Positions 51,666-63,113 of a DNA stretch of 64,000 bases are shown piece by piece; position 1 is the stretch's first letter; each line of letters begins with the position of its first letter. Made by a program: the position numbers and the translations under genes. The stretch covers positions 5,828,001-5,892,000 of the forward strand of contig NC_044012.1 in assembly GCF_900496995.4 (NCBI RefSeq), read 5' to 3'. Origin of the DNA: Aquila chrysaetos chrysaetos. Its lineage: Eukaryota; Chordata; Aves; Accipitriformes; Accipitridae. The notes beneath the pieces were generated by a model, which did no database searches, was not told where the DNA came from, and saw only the letters and a list, made by a program, of their open reading frames with translations.

Positions 51666-53040
51666 TCACATCCAGGAAAATAAGTCCATCTGTTTTATCC
51701 TGTTACATGTAAATGCATGAAAAATATAATGTCCTGTTTTTCTGGTCTGATTAACCTAGGCGCAGCGTGGTGCTGGGGATGGTGTAGGTATTATGATCAC
51801 CTTGTCAGTTGCTTTTTTTCTGATGGACCTGGTCACTGCCATAAGAAATTTGCAGGTTGCTGTATAGTTAACGTTGCTTCAGATGTCATTCCAGGGAGCA
51901 GCCCTGTGCAAAGGAGCAGTGAAAGGTCATTATGGCAGGAAAACCCACAGAGGGCTGGACCACTGATATTATTAAGGCTTGCTTTCAGAAATAAAGGGAG
52001 GATCAGGGTCGAGCAATTGTCGACTCCAAACCCTGCACTCCAATCAGTGGGCATGCTGCTGCCGATCAGCAAAGCCGTGCTCATCTGACCTTTACCCTTG
52101 AAACAGCAGGGAATCCCTTGGCAGCTCAGCTGGCAGGAGTTTTGAGTTGTTGCTCATTATGAGCCTAATGGGCAAAAAGTGGACTTGGAGGGAATTGTTT
52201 GCTGGAGTCTGAGTCCCTGACAAACAACTTGCTGCAGCTGCATACAAAACAAACAAGAGAGAGGTGAAGATAATGCAGATCTTGAATAATTAGGCATGGG
52301 AAGAGTTTTCCTGTGAATGCCTTTATCCATTTAATGAACCTGTTGTAGAGAGTGAATACCCGAGAGCATGGTAGGCAGCATATGTAATAACTAACCAGAA
52401 GGCTGGAAGGACAGCAGTATGAAATTGCTGATCTTTTTGGAGTAACAGAAATTGTAGCACTGATTTACAGACACATCAGAAACATATTTCTGGATGACTG
52501 TGAATAACTTACTTCTAGATGATAGTAATTAACTTAATCCTAACAAGTCAAGATTGCCACTTAGTTTTTAAATCATTTTTCATTATAGAAACTCTCATGT
52601 TAGATGCAGCTTTTTATCTAACATCGTAGGAGGCAGTGGCAGTTCAATAGCCCCTGTTTCAAACGTGACTCTTAGTTGCAAAGAGCATTTTTACTTTTCT
52701 CTTTATAGTTGCTCACCAACATATTTCTGTCTATGACCAATGTATAAAATAAATTCCACAGATGTTACATAGTCATCCAGAATCCAAGTTGATAAATGTG
52801 ACTTGAAGAGTTGAGGAAGGTTAAAACACAGCAGAGCATGTCTTTCTACTAACAAGAGTCAGTGATAAAATAGAAAATGTTGAATTTTATTCAAAATTTC
52901 TTAGACACTGCTGTTAAATTTTGAACTAAGGATAGGGAACCCTGCATCCCTCCTAATTTTATATTTCTGATCAGTGCCACATTTATTTTTTTGAAGAAGA
53001 TGGCTACAAGATATTTCCTGTATTATTACGGTGAAGGAGT

Positions 53041-53150
53041 TTGCTGTGGTATCTGTCAACCCCTGGGACTGATCTAGAAGCAACTGAAGTCAGTAGGAGG
53101 ATCTCTATTGATGTTGGTAGGTTTTGACTTCGATCCACTGAATTTGTTCA
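53041..53150. repeat. Possible ancient amniote interspersed repeat
   Basis: The phrases 'aactgaagtcagtaggagg', 'attgatgttggtagg' and 'gacttcgatccactgaa' resemble the diverged motif family built on 'gaagtcaatggga...cattgacttcaatggg' found in many amniote genomes. Low certainty. Confidence 0.3.
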
Positions 53151-55199
53151 AGTGACACCAGTGCCAGGAAGTGATAAAGGAAAGGTGATACAGTTTAGCT
53201 TAGGATTTTTGAAGCTTCTAAATGATAAACTGTTTCCTTTTCCCAGAATGAAAATTTCCTTCTTTCTCCCATAGTACTTTTGACAGTTCCAGGTGAAAGT
53301 TATTGTGTCAAGCCAGATGGACTTAATAATTGGAATTCAACAAAGATTTTAACAGTTCTATTTTTATTATACATCCGTAATGAGCAAATTTTGTAAAACC
53401 AAGGAAAGAGTATAAATTAAAGCAAAGTGGTGCTAGCACAATTCAAATGGTTTGAATTCTAGAGCGGGCTGTTAGTCTGGCTTGCTTAGTAATTTGAAAC
53501 TCTCTCCATGCTATGACTGTAGATTGGTTTTGAGGATGTCAGACATCAGAGTCATGAACAGATGCGTTATGTTTTATTAAATTTTATAATCTTCTGAGAG
53601 GGTTTCATGAAAAATAAGGCACCAAGGAGAGGTGAATTCCTGCAGTTAATAGGCCCAGAATTTCACCCTTTGACTTTTTCCTTCTCAACCAAGCCGACCC
53701 CTAGTCCTGACTTCTGAGACTTCATTTGCTTTGAACTCCCACAATCTTTAAAATGGTGTCCTTCTGGTTTTCTCGCATGCTTTCGTTTGCTGTTCATTTG
53801 TTTCAGAACCTCTCCTTGTTCTTTCCATATGCAATATTGGTTCTATTATTCAAAACTCAAAATGAGAAATGGCATATCTTAGTTTATGTAGGGCTTTGAC
53901 CTGTTCGAGTACTTTTTATATCTTAAGTGGGATTAGTACCAGCTCTTTTATACATGCAATTCATAGACCTGTCTTTTGTCTGCTTAAATTTGTAGACCTT
54001 CTTCATATCTACTTAATGGGTTCCTCTTCCATGTAGTTTGTTTGTATATTAATTTACAGCAACAAGGACTAACACTTATCATGCTTTAAAAAACCCTGAC
54101 TTGACAAAATATTTGGGTGGATTTTTTAATTTTAAAGAATTTTTGCTTTCCTTTGAAAATAAGTTATTTAAAATAAAATTTTCATGTTGGCAATCTATGT
54201 TAAACCAAAAATTATCAATACAACTGTTAGAGAAGAAAGGTATCACACTCTGTTCATCATGTGCATATTGTTTACAGTCCAGTGCAAGCTACGATAAGTT
54301 CATTCCTGACAAGAGTCACTGTAATAAATAATTGGATTTGTTGATGGTGAAGCAAGACTAAATTGCTCAATCCTCTGCTCTAAATAGCTGACCACAGATT
54401 TTACTAACAGTGTCTGTCAGTTTAAAGCTAACCAACATAATTGCTAGAACATAATTGCTGTCCTTTGAATCAAGTCTAGGTCTTTTTTTTTCAGACCTTG
54501 TTGTATAGGTGGTTTGGGTAACCCTGGCTGTAAAAATAGCCTTCCTTTTCTGCCCCAGGCAGAGGTAATTTACAGTTACTCTTCTAATCATGGGAGATAT
54601 GTGATTGGAAACAGCATTCATGGATGCTACAGCCAAATGATCACCTTGTATACAAGAGACCTCATGGAAGGATTGCTGTCTATAACCATGTAGGAGGACC
54701 ACAGGGTGATCCAGCTTCACACTGCACCAAGGGGGTTCTGGGCTGAATCTTGGCCTCCCTGGCAAATACCACTTCAAAATCAAATGCCCTCATATGGAGC
54801 TGAAATACAGCATGCAGTAGTTGGTTCTGGGCAGATATGCTTTAGGTGACGTGCACATACCAAATAGTGGAAGTGATAATGGTGGAGAAGGTGTCCTAGA
54901 AGTGTATTTATAAGACAGCTCTCGGCAGTTTTCTTGGATTTGATCATGAAATGAAAAATGAAATGGATCATGATGAATGATTTCAGAGAGTTCTTATTGC
55001 AGTGTCTTTAGTGCCCTGTTTTTTTGCCATTTGGAAAAAAAAAAGTTTTAAGTTTAATTTCTCTTCTTAAAAAGCCTGCTGCATGCCTGCTTTCTTTTAA
55101 AGGGCAGGAGTCCATGAATAGCTTTATCATATATAATACTCTGTGGCTACTACTTATCATCACTTTCATTCTGCCTATGTAAAACTGAAAATCACTGCA
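53151..55199. other. Intergenic, no gene recognised
   Basis: It includes a 138-codon minus-strand open frame at 54367-54783 that I do not recognise. It lies downstream of the proposed CDYL2 poly(A) site and on the same strand as CDYL2. No acceptor, domain or codon evidence makes it a gene. Confidence 0.4.
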
Positions 55200-55220
55200 T
55201 TGAAATGAAGTTTCAATGTT

Positions 55221-55226
55221 TTTATT
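55221..55226 (-). terminator. CDYL2: Candidate distal CDYL2 polyadenylation signal
   Basis: The minus strand reads AATAAA. It sits about 4.4 kb after the stop, where the strand composition changes. Cleavage would be expected near 55200. Confidence 0.45.
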
Positions 55227-57489
55227 CAAAGCAGCTTCTCACAATGTATAAATACTGCATATTAACACACATGAAAAATACAACTTCTAAGGCACCCAGA
55301 AATGTGTCCATACACTAGTTACAGGACCATCAACAAATAAATTGTGTACAATTTGATCTAGACAGTCAATATTTGATATATCAGAAGATACAAGTCCCTC
55401 AGTACTGTACCAGTTTCAGAAAATATTTACAACACTGTGATATAGGGGTGCCTGTACCCTTATAATATTATAATATGTACTCATCATTACAAATATTAGA
55501 AACTGTTTTAGTCTGTTCCATGGCGTTCTGACAAAATAACTTAAGGGCCTAATTTGCAAAGTTCTACAATTAATTATTTGTGCAAGTTCTGAAAATAAAT
55601 TTACATTGACATAATTTGTGAATTTTTGGTTCTTTGCTTCATCTCAGAGGTTTGGTAATAAGCCTTACCAATAGACATGCCATCCTAGCTGAACGTCACT
55701 CCTTTCCCAATAGGTCAGTGGATACATCTTTTCCCCTTACACTTGACATGGATGAGAATGCAGTGTTTGTAGCAGAAAGAGACTATCTGATCTTCAGCAC
55801 AAATGTCAAACTAGTTCACTGGCGAAGGAACTAATGCTTTGTTAGAATAATGCAATTCTTTGGTCCTTTGTTTTTATGGAAGGCATAATATTTTTATTCA
55901 CTAAAAATTCAAATCCTGTCTGTGAGTAAGCAAGCTAGTGAATGACTTTCAGTGTAGTATTTAAAGTAGCAGTAAAGAGATTTAATATGGCTTAAAACAT
56001 ACGGTTAATTGGGCAGACACAGATAACACATCTAGGATACCGAGTACCCAAATGTACTATGATTAAGATTGTCTATAAGTCTCTTATGTAAACTTCTTTA
56101 GTGTCTCCTAAAGAGCACTGGCTTTAGCCAGATTTGACTTTTATAGACCCAGCCACAAAAAGCCTGAGATTAAACTACTGTGGTTGGGAGTACAAATGCA
56201 CAGTTTATATATAACAAAGCCCATGCTGACAAGTCTACCTATGTTGTTCAGAAGAAACAACCCGTATTATCCTTTTCACAAGAAAAACTTAAGGCCCTGT
56301 ACTCTGATTTGCTAACTTTCTTACAGCAATTATTTGGGGAAGTCCTTAGTACTACATAAGCAATTATGTAGCTTTAAAGATTTCTTGTACCTAATGGTAA
56401 GGCTTATTCACAAATGCAATACATTTATAAATTACATTTAAAACTGTAAAGGCTGGCAAAATAATAATAATAAAAAAACCAAAATAAAACAAACCCCAAC
56501 CAAAATTGTCTGTTTATCCCTAACATTAAAAGAGCATTTTATTCTAATGAAAAACTATTGGCACAAAACCATTATATTATAGATTAAAAGAACAGTTAAT
56601 AGTAGTGAAAAAGATTGCCTAAAACGCATACCCTAACCTACCACAGAAATATAAAAGTTTATATTCTGAAAATATATACTGTATTAAAGTTTGTAAGCTT
56701 ATTCATTTAAACAGAAATGTACTGAAATAGTAAACTAAGCAACACTTATCTACAGCAAAAATATACATGCAGGACAACACAAAATAAATTGCTTACCTTT
56801 AATATCTACAAATGCAAAACTGTAGGTTTTTAAAGATTGTACAAAACAATTTACACAAGAATAAAATAACATACTTAACAACAAATTGCATTTATAGTCT
56901 TAAATACTGTGAATATTAGTAAAGGTACCCAGACTAATATGTACAGTACATCTAGATATCTGAATACCTCGTAAGGACAGAAACACAAGAGAAAATTGAT
57001 TCTGATCTGATCCAAATACTGGAAAAGAAGCTTTTGACGTTGTTATTACTCTTTTTTTGAAGGGAAAATAGGTTCCATTGAAAACTAGATTGTAACTGTA
57101 TAGCTATGAATAATTAAAAATGTTAACTATGGTTAGCGCTTGCTTTAATGGAAAAATAATTATAGAAAATGTATTTCAACCATTCCTTTGTCATAAAAAA
57201 TGCTAAGATACAGATATCTGAAAATTCAGATGAAATGATGCAGTTTAAAGGTCTAACAACTTATGATTCTTCTCTCTTTGAAAATCTCATATGGAAAGCA
57301 TACCTTCACATTGCTGAGCAATTTTTCTATATTTATCTACAAAACCCAAGCATAGTATTGAAATAAACTTCCTAATATCTTATTAACACATGACTAGGAG
57401 TTATGGCTCTCTGGACGGGAATAAAGGAAATAAAGGAAATTGAGGAATCATGGTACTTTCCATTGCTTTTTTTTTTTCTTTTTTTTTTT

Positions 57490-57660
57490 TTCTGAAGTCA
57501 TATGCTGGAGGCCTGATTGTGCAAACACGTATGCGAGTGGTTTTCACTTGAGTAATCCCTCTCATTTTAATGGGACTGCTGTACAGGTGACTCACGTGCG
57601 CACACTGGCATAGTAGGGGGTCTTGTGGCCTTGATCCAACCAAGTCTTTGCACATGCACT
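57490..57660. repeat. Ancient amniote interspersed repeat remnant in the CDYL2 3' UTR
   Basis: The segment 'cacttgagtaatccctctcattttaatgggactgct...gtgactcacgtgcgcac...cttgatcc' parallels a repeat motif common in amniotes of the form 'gagtagtcccattgacttcaatgggactactcacgtgagtaaag'. The family name is not certain to me. Confidence 0.4.
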
Positions 57661-58920
57661 CTCTGGCATTGCTGGCAGGTTGTGGAAATAAGCAAGTATT
57701 AGTATAAAACAAGTGGTGCATCTATCACTTCAAATAGTTATTGAAAGAGTTCTGTTTCAGCCATTTAAAAATAAGTAAGTTACTTGTTTTGGCAAGTTTT
57801 TTGGAAAACATTTAAAAGAGGCTAATTAGAAGCCAGATTTTTCTCTTTCTAATGAAGAATTTCCATAAGAACTTCTGCCTTTAGGGTAATGATTTCCTTA
57901 AAATTCAGTGATACAATTAGGCCATAGTAACAGCGCTTCTAATTATTTGTGGGGAAAAAAAAAGTTATATTAATGTGTTGAAGGCTACTGTTTACTATCA
58001 TCACCTGTTCGTTAACTTTACAAAGGCTTTGTTGAAACTCTTCATGGAAATACGGGGAGGGAGAAAACCTAGCAGCCTCATTTGCAGAGGTTTAAACCAT
58101 AAACAAATCACTGAGCTCAAGGATGGGAGAGCAAGTGCACAAATTACAAAGCAAACAAATGTGCAAAGCTTCTGCTTCAAGAGGTTTTCATTTGGGCTTA
58201 CTAAAATGGCAGGTGAAGTCACAGAGCATGCTTGTGTTATTCCCATATTAATTGCCTTACTAGCAAGAAAGAACTGAGAGAGATCCAGTGTTCAGAAGTC
58301 AGTCAGTGTCACTGAAAAGTACTAGGATCACATTCTAAAATAGCAGATTGGATTTTTGTTGTTCATTGTGGACTGCTTTTATGGACAGCCATAAGTTCTT
58401 GTAACAGATGGTGGGGTGGCCAGATGTGGAGAGCTGGGAGAAGCAAAACAAAACCTCTCCCTCCACTTAATTCAATACCTAGCACCTTGTATAAACTGTT
58501 GGCCCACACCCAAAGGCCTCCAGAGCAGAAATTATCTCACACCTGAGGAATCAGGCAACTAGACTAAGGCTCATAAGGATTTGCTTTTAGACTTCAGACC
58601 AAAACGGGATGTTTAAACCTGAAAAACAGTGTGATGCCACATAACGGCATCACTCACCCTGTTACTGATATCTGGCTAACAGGAATATAGTAAACTTAAA
58701 CAAAGCATCTTGTTGGCAAGCCCTTCAGTGCTCCTCAAGAAGGCAGAAAGTGAAGAGAGACTTAAGGGGGGCTCACTGTTTCAGAATCCACTTTTCTCCC
58801 CTTAACCCTGGCAAATGAATCTATTTCATACATTTTTTAATACAATTTTACACATAGAGGAGCATGCACGTGGCTGTTTCTTTTACTGCCCATAGCATTC
58901 TGTGTGTTTTCTATATATTC

Positions 58921-58926
58921 TTTATT
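58921..58926 (-). terminator. CDYL2: Candidate proximal CDYL2 polyadenylation signal
   Basis: The minus strand reads AATAAA about 690 bases after the stop codon. If used, it would give a short 3' UTR isoform. Confidence 0.35.
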
Positions 58927-59612
58927 TTTCTACACAATTTGCTGCTGAAAATGTGTTTGCATTCTTATGTGATGCCATTAATTCAGTCAAGGGAAATATG
59001 AAAATAAGATCTGTGATCAATAAACAGCTGAATATGAACACAAAATAAATAAGTTAAATAAATTCAACAAAAAAATCCTAGTAGTTTTTGTAAAACTAAC
59101 TTTACATATTATACATATAAATTATCAGATTTTTCCATTACACTGTTAGAAAAAAAATAATTAAAATATTTCTAAAGTATGGTGTTTGGGTCTACAAAAT
59201 ATTGTGCTGACCCAGTTTTTAGATTGAGCCCTCTGCGTCAGCCCAGATGTGTTGCAACAGCAAGAATAAGTTAAGAAGGACAGACAAAATAAATCATTAC
59301 AGATGGTGTGCCTTATTGGGCCTCGGTGGTGCTTCTCAGCACATGGAATGTATACTTTTATCTGGATGAGCAATGTGAAAGATGCAGCCCTCTGTAGAGA
59401 TTATGTGCACTGAACAAGCCTGCCTACGTCTCGGTTACACAAAATCAAACCAGCTACAAGCAGCTGTGTAGCTCACAAGGAAATCGACACAACCATATGT
59501 ATTAGGATACACTGTCACAAATTCCTCATTGATGCATTGCCTCTGCTTTTCAAACACAGGTAATGTTTGACTCTGCAAGTGGAGCATTTTCTCTTTAAGT
59601 TAGGCCAAGACA

Positions 59613-59771
59613 TCAGACTTCATAAATTTTGTCTTGTAAGTAGCTGAATAATGAATCCAGTCCTTTGGAAGAACTCCACAGCTGTTTTAACATCTGACAC
59701 TCTTTCTCATTCACATCTTCAAGTCCGGATTTCAGGAAGCTCCGCACGAGACATTTTGACTCTTCCAATAC
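59613..59771 (-). CDS. CDYL2: CDYL2 last coding exon (52 residues plus stop)
   Basis: Acceptor GGCTTTAG, then VLEESKCLVRSFLKSGLEDV and so on to DKIYEV and TGA. Begins in phase 0. This is the C-terminal helical part of the crotonase-like fold, involved in trimer contacts in the family. Confidence 0.95.
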   Translation of the reverse strand, partial: VLEESKCLVRSFLKSGLEDVNEKECQMLKQLWSSSKGLDSLFSYLQDKIYEV

Positions 59772-62700
59772 CTAAAGCCAAAATATCACTCAGTATTTCA
59801 TTTTGAATCTGAAGAAATTATTATGGATAATGGCGTGAACAGCATTTTTACACTACTGACTCTGTTTTACAATCTAAATAACTCCTTTGGGCACAGAAAT
59901 TAGATTTGATTTACAGCCATAACTCCACTTGCTGATAGTCAGCATCTTCAAGAATTAAGGACTTCTGAGGTTTATGCATTAGTGCCAACATTTTTAAAAG
60001 GAATGAGGGATTCTGAAGTACCTTAGTTTATTGAAGGTCTGCCATGAAGCACTAGAAGGAGCTGAACTCCCTCCTGTTAAAAATGTGATCCCTTGAAATG
60101 AAAATGTCTGAGGCATGATATATTGGCTACCTGTTTTCTGGAAGGTAGTCTTTAAGGTTATAGAGGTTGGAAACCTAAACGTGGGTGTCCATCATCTTTA
60201 ACAATTTTCCCTCATGCATCATTTCCTTATCAAAACAGAAATTAATAGGAAAGGGCCTTTACTGCAAATACCTTTTTAAGTTTATTTACGTGCATTTTTA
60301 TAAAAGTGAAATATTTTATAAAAGAAGTGTATTAAGCAAAACAGGCACCCTCTGACTGTGTTCTGGAGTTGCATTTGCTTAGCATATACAAGTAGTCATA
60401 ACAAATCACCTAAGGTTTTTGCAACAGAAAGCCCAATCTCAAGCCCTTAGTAATTGCTGCAAGTTCTTAAAGGCATGAACAGCAGGTCCATTGTTGCTCC
60501 CATAGTTCAGCTCATTTTTCCCAGACCCATTTTTAAACGCATTGAGATTGTATCCTTTTTGAAATATATAACACCAGTATGTATCTCACAAGGAACCCAA
60601 CTAGTCAAACAAAACCATTAATAATTCATACATCACTTTTTTTTTTGAGAGCAGAAGATTTAATGTAAACTAATACGGTGTCTATGGTAAGGGAGACGCA
60701 TCCTCTCCACTCAGCTTTGTCAACACCTACATGTTAAGCCCAGTTCCTATCTGTTTTCGGTTCTAATACTGCTATTCCAAAGAAGTATTTCTCTTTAACT
60801 CAAGTAAATGGTGTTAATTGCAAATAGTGGGGCCAGTGGTTTATTTTTTGGTCTGTCTGTGAACAAGTACCCACAGTGAACTTGGATGAGCTCATCATAT
60901 TCATTGGTTTTGTGACTTCAGCCTGATTTGCATTTAGGATCTCAGAGAGTAAATCTAGTCTTTGACAGTTTTAACTCATCTTTGTCCGCAAGTCAGCACC
61001 AATCTTTCTAACAGGTCTCAAGAGAAAATTTCATTGACAGCCAATAACAGTGAAGGAAGGAAGAATTCACAATAAGGCCCAGAGGTTTTCCCAACTCGTA
61101 TAACACACGTTATATCGGCATGATCAAATAAGCTTATGCTACATTTCCAGACAGTTTCATTCTGAATGTCTTTTGTAAGATCTAATCTACAGTTCATTTA
61201 ATTAAAAATCTCCTGTGTCTCTACCTTCTCTTTTACAACGGATCTTTTAAATGAAACTGAGGGGTGCTAAGACAGTTTCAGGCATAGGAAGTATAGCAAG
61301 AAACGGCAACAATTTGCACTTCAGTTAGTGCAGTTTTATTGCAGCCAGTATCACTTTCTTCACTGCATTTTTTTTTAAACAACGATGTGCCCAGAATGGG
61401 AGTATATCTGCCTGAAGGGAAAAAACCTTAGGAAGTAAAAATAGGAAAGGGTTTTCTTCCAACTTTTATGTACACAAAAGGAAAGTTATAATACACTGTG
61501 ACCAGACTGTGTTCAAATCCCTCTGTGTCTGGATCTCACTTCTCCTTCACAGCAGAGGTTAGCTGGCACTATCTTACCCTTCTGGTGCACTGTGTAGAAC
61601 ATTTTGCAGAATCAGGAACTGTGCAGGTGCAGAAAAGAAGGCAGACTCAGCTGAAACATAGTAGGCCAGGACAACGTGAAAGGCAAATATATTTTCTTAC
61701 TGGCCCTACAGAGATTTCCCCTACAGTTGTATAGTTGCAGACTCTTCCACCTTCATGAAGGAAACCTATGCTAAAGTCACCTTTCAAAATCTGGGGCAAG
61801 GAGGTTCCACTCATATTGGATAAATGTGAAGATGGGGAAAGGAAATAACCCTCCCTGCCCCTGAAAAATGAGAAACTCCATGAGCTCACTGAACCCTCTC
61901 CAGATTTTCTGTTGTTAGCCTTCTTTCACAGGTATGGTTGTGGAAACTGAGGACCCACCATGTGATGAGCCTTGGGAGCAGACCTTGCCTCTGTGAAATG
62001 TAATTTAATCACAAAGGAGTTTGATTTCTTACCACTGCACTGCAGGATGCCATTTCTTTCACTCGTAGCATCACTTCTTGGCTAAATGTTGTTGGCCAAA
62101 ATACTTGTGACACTAGTCCTCTGCTGCAGGCTTCCTGTGCTGTCAGCTTTCTCCCACAGAACAACATTTCATTTGCCTGTGAAACCAAAAGATCACTTGT
62201 GATCTTGGGTTATAATTACCTAAAAATCTTTTCCATACTTGCCTGTTATTTTCAAGATTAAATTTACAAATGGTCTCCTGTATCTTTCCATACTGCAAAA
62301 TACTTTAAAAGGAGTTTCGCTAACTATTTAAGTATTGTGCAGGTGGCCACAGCCAGCATGGGTTTCATTAAAGAGAAATGTGCTGGCATGCATGATGAAT
62401 CTATATTGCTGATTTTACAAGAGTAACTGTCAGTGATACTGTGCAAAGAGTCATGGAACCTAGTATGAAATACTTTGTGGGGCAAATTCTGCTTTGTTAT
62501 ACTGGTAAAAACTAAGCAACCTTACTAGAATTATTATGGATTGTCTTTAGAGACCAGAGAGCAGTATCTTGCTCTGTTACTGCACAATCCTGACACAACA
62601 CAGACAAGTACTCTGCAACATTATTCTGCTAATGCATTTCTTCCCTTTTCTACCATGGTCTTGACAATCTTTGCTTTTTCAACCTGTGTCAGTCTTTCTT

Positions 62701-63113
62701 GTGTGCAGCATGTGTAGTACATTGAATTCTGAGGTCATTTTGTGATAGGAAATTGGTAGGGATTAGATGAACTTTCCACAGATTTCATTTCCATTCATGA
62801 CAATTAAGAGAAACAGTTGTTTTCTGCCTTACTTTTTAAAGAGAGAAAGAAGAGCATGAATTCAAGAAAGGTTCTTCAGCAATTTGAGGTGGAAAACCTT
62901 ACCAGTGCAACACCCAGAATTTGCGGGAATGTGTATGATGAGCAGCCAGCTGGAGTGAGTCGGATTGTTGCATATGGTGTCTGAAACCATGCCTTCTCAC
63001 TTGCCCAAACGATATCACATAGTGGTAAAATAGAAGCTCCTAACCCAAGAGCAGGACCGTTGATAGCAACCACAATTGGCTTCTTAAATTGAATAAAAGC
63101 TTTTACAAAATCC
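59613..63113 (-). CDS. CDYL2: CDYL2, chromodomain Y-like protein 2, C-terminal 170 residues in three exons (5' part outside window)
   Basis: Minus-strand exons 63113-62903, 62176-62033 and 59771-59613 join in frame and end with TGA at 59615-59613. They encode the C-terminal part of the crotonase-like domain, including AINGPALGLGASILPLCDIV and the final SYLQDKIYEV, which match CDYL2 rather than a metabolic hydratase. CDYL-family proteins are nuclear corepressors: an N-terminal chromodomain binds methylated H3K9/H3K27, and the crotonase-like domain multimerises and recruits partners. Aligned to mitochondrial enoyl-CoA hydratase, the two catalytic glutamates are replaced here by Ser (in GLGAS) and Tyr (in TPY). 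The chromodomain and linker lie beyond the right edge; human CDYL2 is about 506 residues, so roughly two thirds is missing. Identity is certain from near-complete agreement with the vertebrate protein as I know it. Confidence 0.96.
59772..62032 (-). other. CDYL2: CDYL2 last intron
   Basis: It runs from the donor GTAAGAAATC (just below 62033) to the acceptor GGCTTTAG above 59771. The 78-80 codon open frames at 61498-61889 are not recognisable. No repeat family identified. Confidence 0.85.
62033..62176 (-). CDS. CDYL2: CDYL2 penultimate coding exon (48 residues)
   Basis: Acceptor GGTTTCACAG, then ANEMLFCGRKLTAQEACSRG, then LVSQVFWPTTFSQEV and so on to SCSAV, ending before the donor GTAAGAAATC. 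Both ends are in phase 0. This part corresponds to the 'GLV..VF' segment conserved in crotonases. Confidence 0.96.
62177..62902 (-). other. CDYL2: CDYL2 intron between the two upstream exons in the window
   Basis: A 726-bp intron with donor GTAAGGTTTTCC and acceptor TTTCACAG. Nothing else recognised. Confidence 0.9.
62903..63113 (-). CDS. CDYL2: CDYL2 exon encoding the crotonase-like core (70 residues)
   Basis: The acceptor is a T-rich stretch ending TTTTAG. The first base, G, completes a split codon (Arg in other CDYL2 proteins). Then follow DFVKAFIQFKKPIVVAINGP, ALGLGASILPLCDIVWASEK, AWFQTPYATIRLTPAGCSSY and TFPQILGVAL, with donor GTAAGG. Ser27 and Tyr47 of this segment occupy the positions of the two catalytic glutamates of enoyl-CoA hydratase. 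The Ala/Gly backbone positions of the oxyanion hole are retained. Confidence 0.97.

Larger units (their letters stand above)
46261..53040. other. Intergenic, no gene recognised
   Basis: AT-rich. It holds a 10-bp triple repeat (50004-50033), a 15-bp tandem duplication (51636-51665) and a poly(T) run at 50508-50523. The 123-codon open frame at 51717-52088 and its neighbourhood to about 52290 are less AT-rich but unrecognised. Confidence 0.45.
55200..59612 (-). other. CDYL2: CDYL2 3' UTR, probable long form
   Basis: Downstream of the CDYL2 stop, the plus strand becomes A- and C-rich, so the transcript strand is U-rich, as in long vertebrate 3' UTRs. By eye this composition holds down to about 55.2 kb and then reverts to the T/G-rich plus strand of the intergenic region. 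An AATAAA on the minus strand at 55226-55221 fits that boundary. A shorter form could end after the AATAAA at 58926-58921. No splice or coding signals are seen. The extent is inference from composition and poly(A) signals. Confidence 0.55.

Noticed and set aside
54367..54783. 138-codon minus-strand open frame downstream of CDYL2
   Set aside because: No known family recognised and no start context or splice evidence. Length is within chance for 64 kb.
15841..55199. DYNLRB2, which an inversion including CDYL2 could have placed here
   Set aside because: I looked for its conserved exons by eye and did not find them. A translated search would be decisive.
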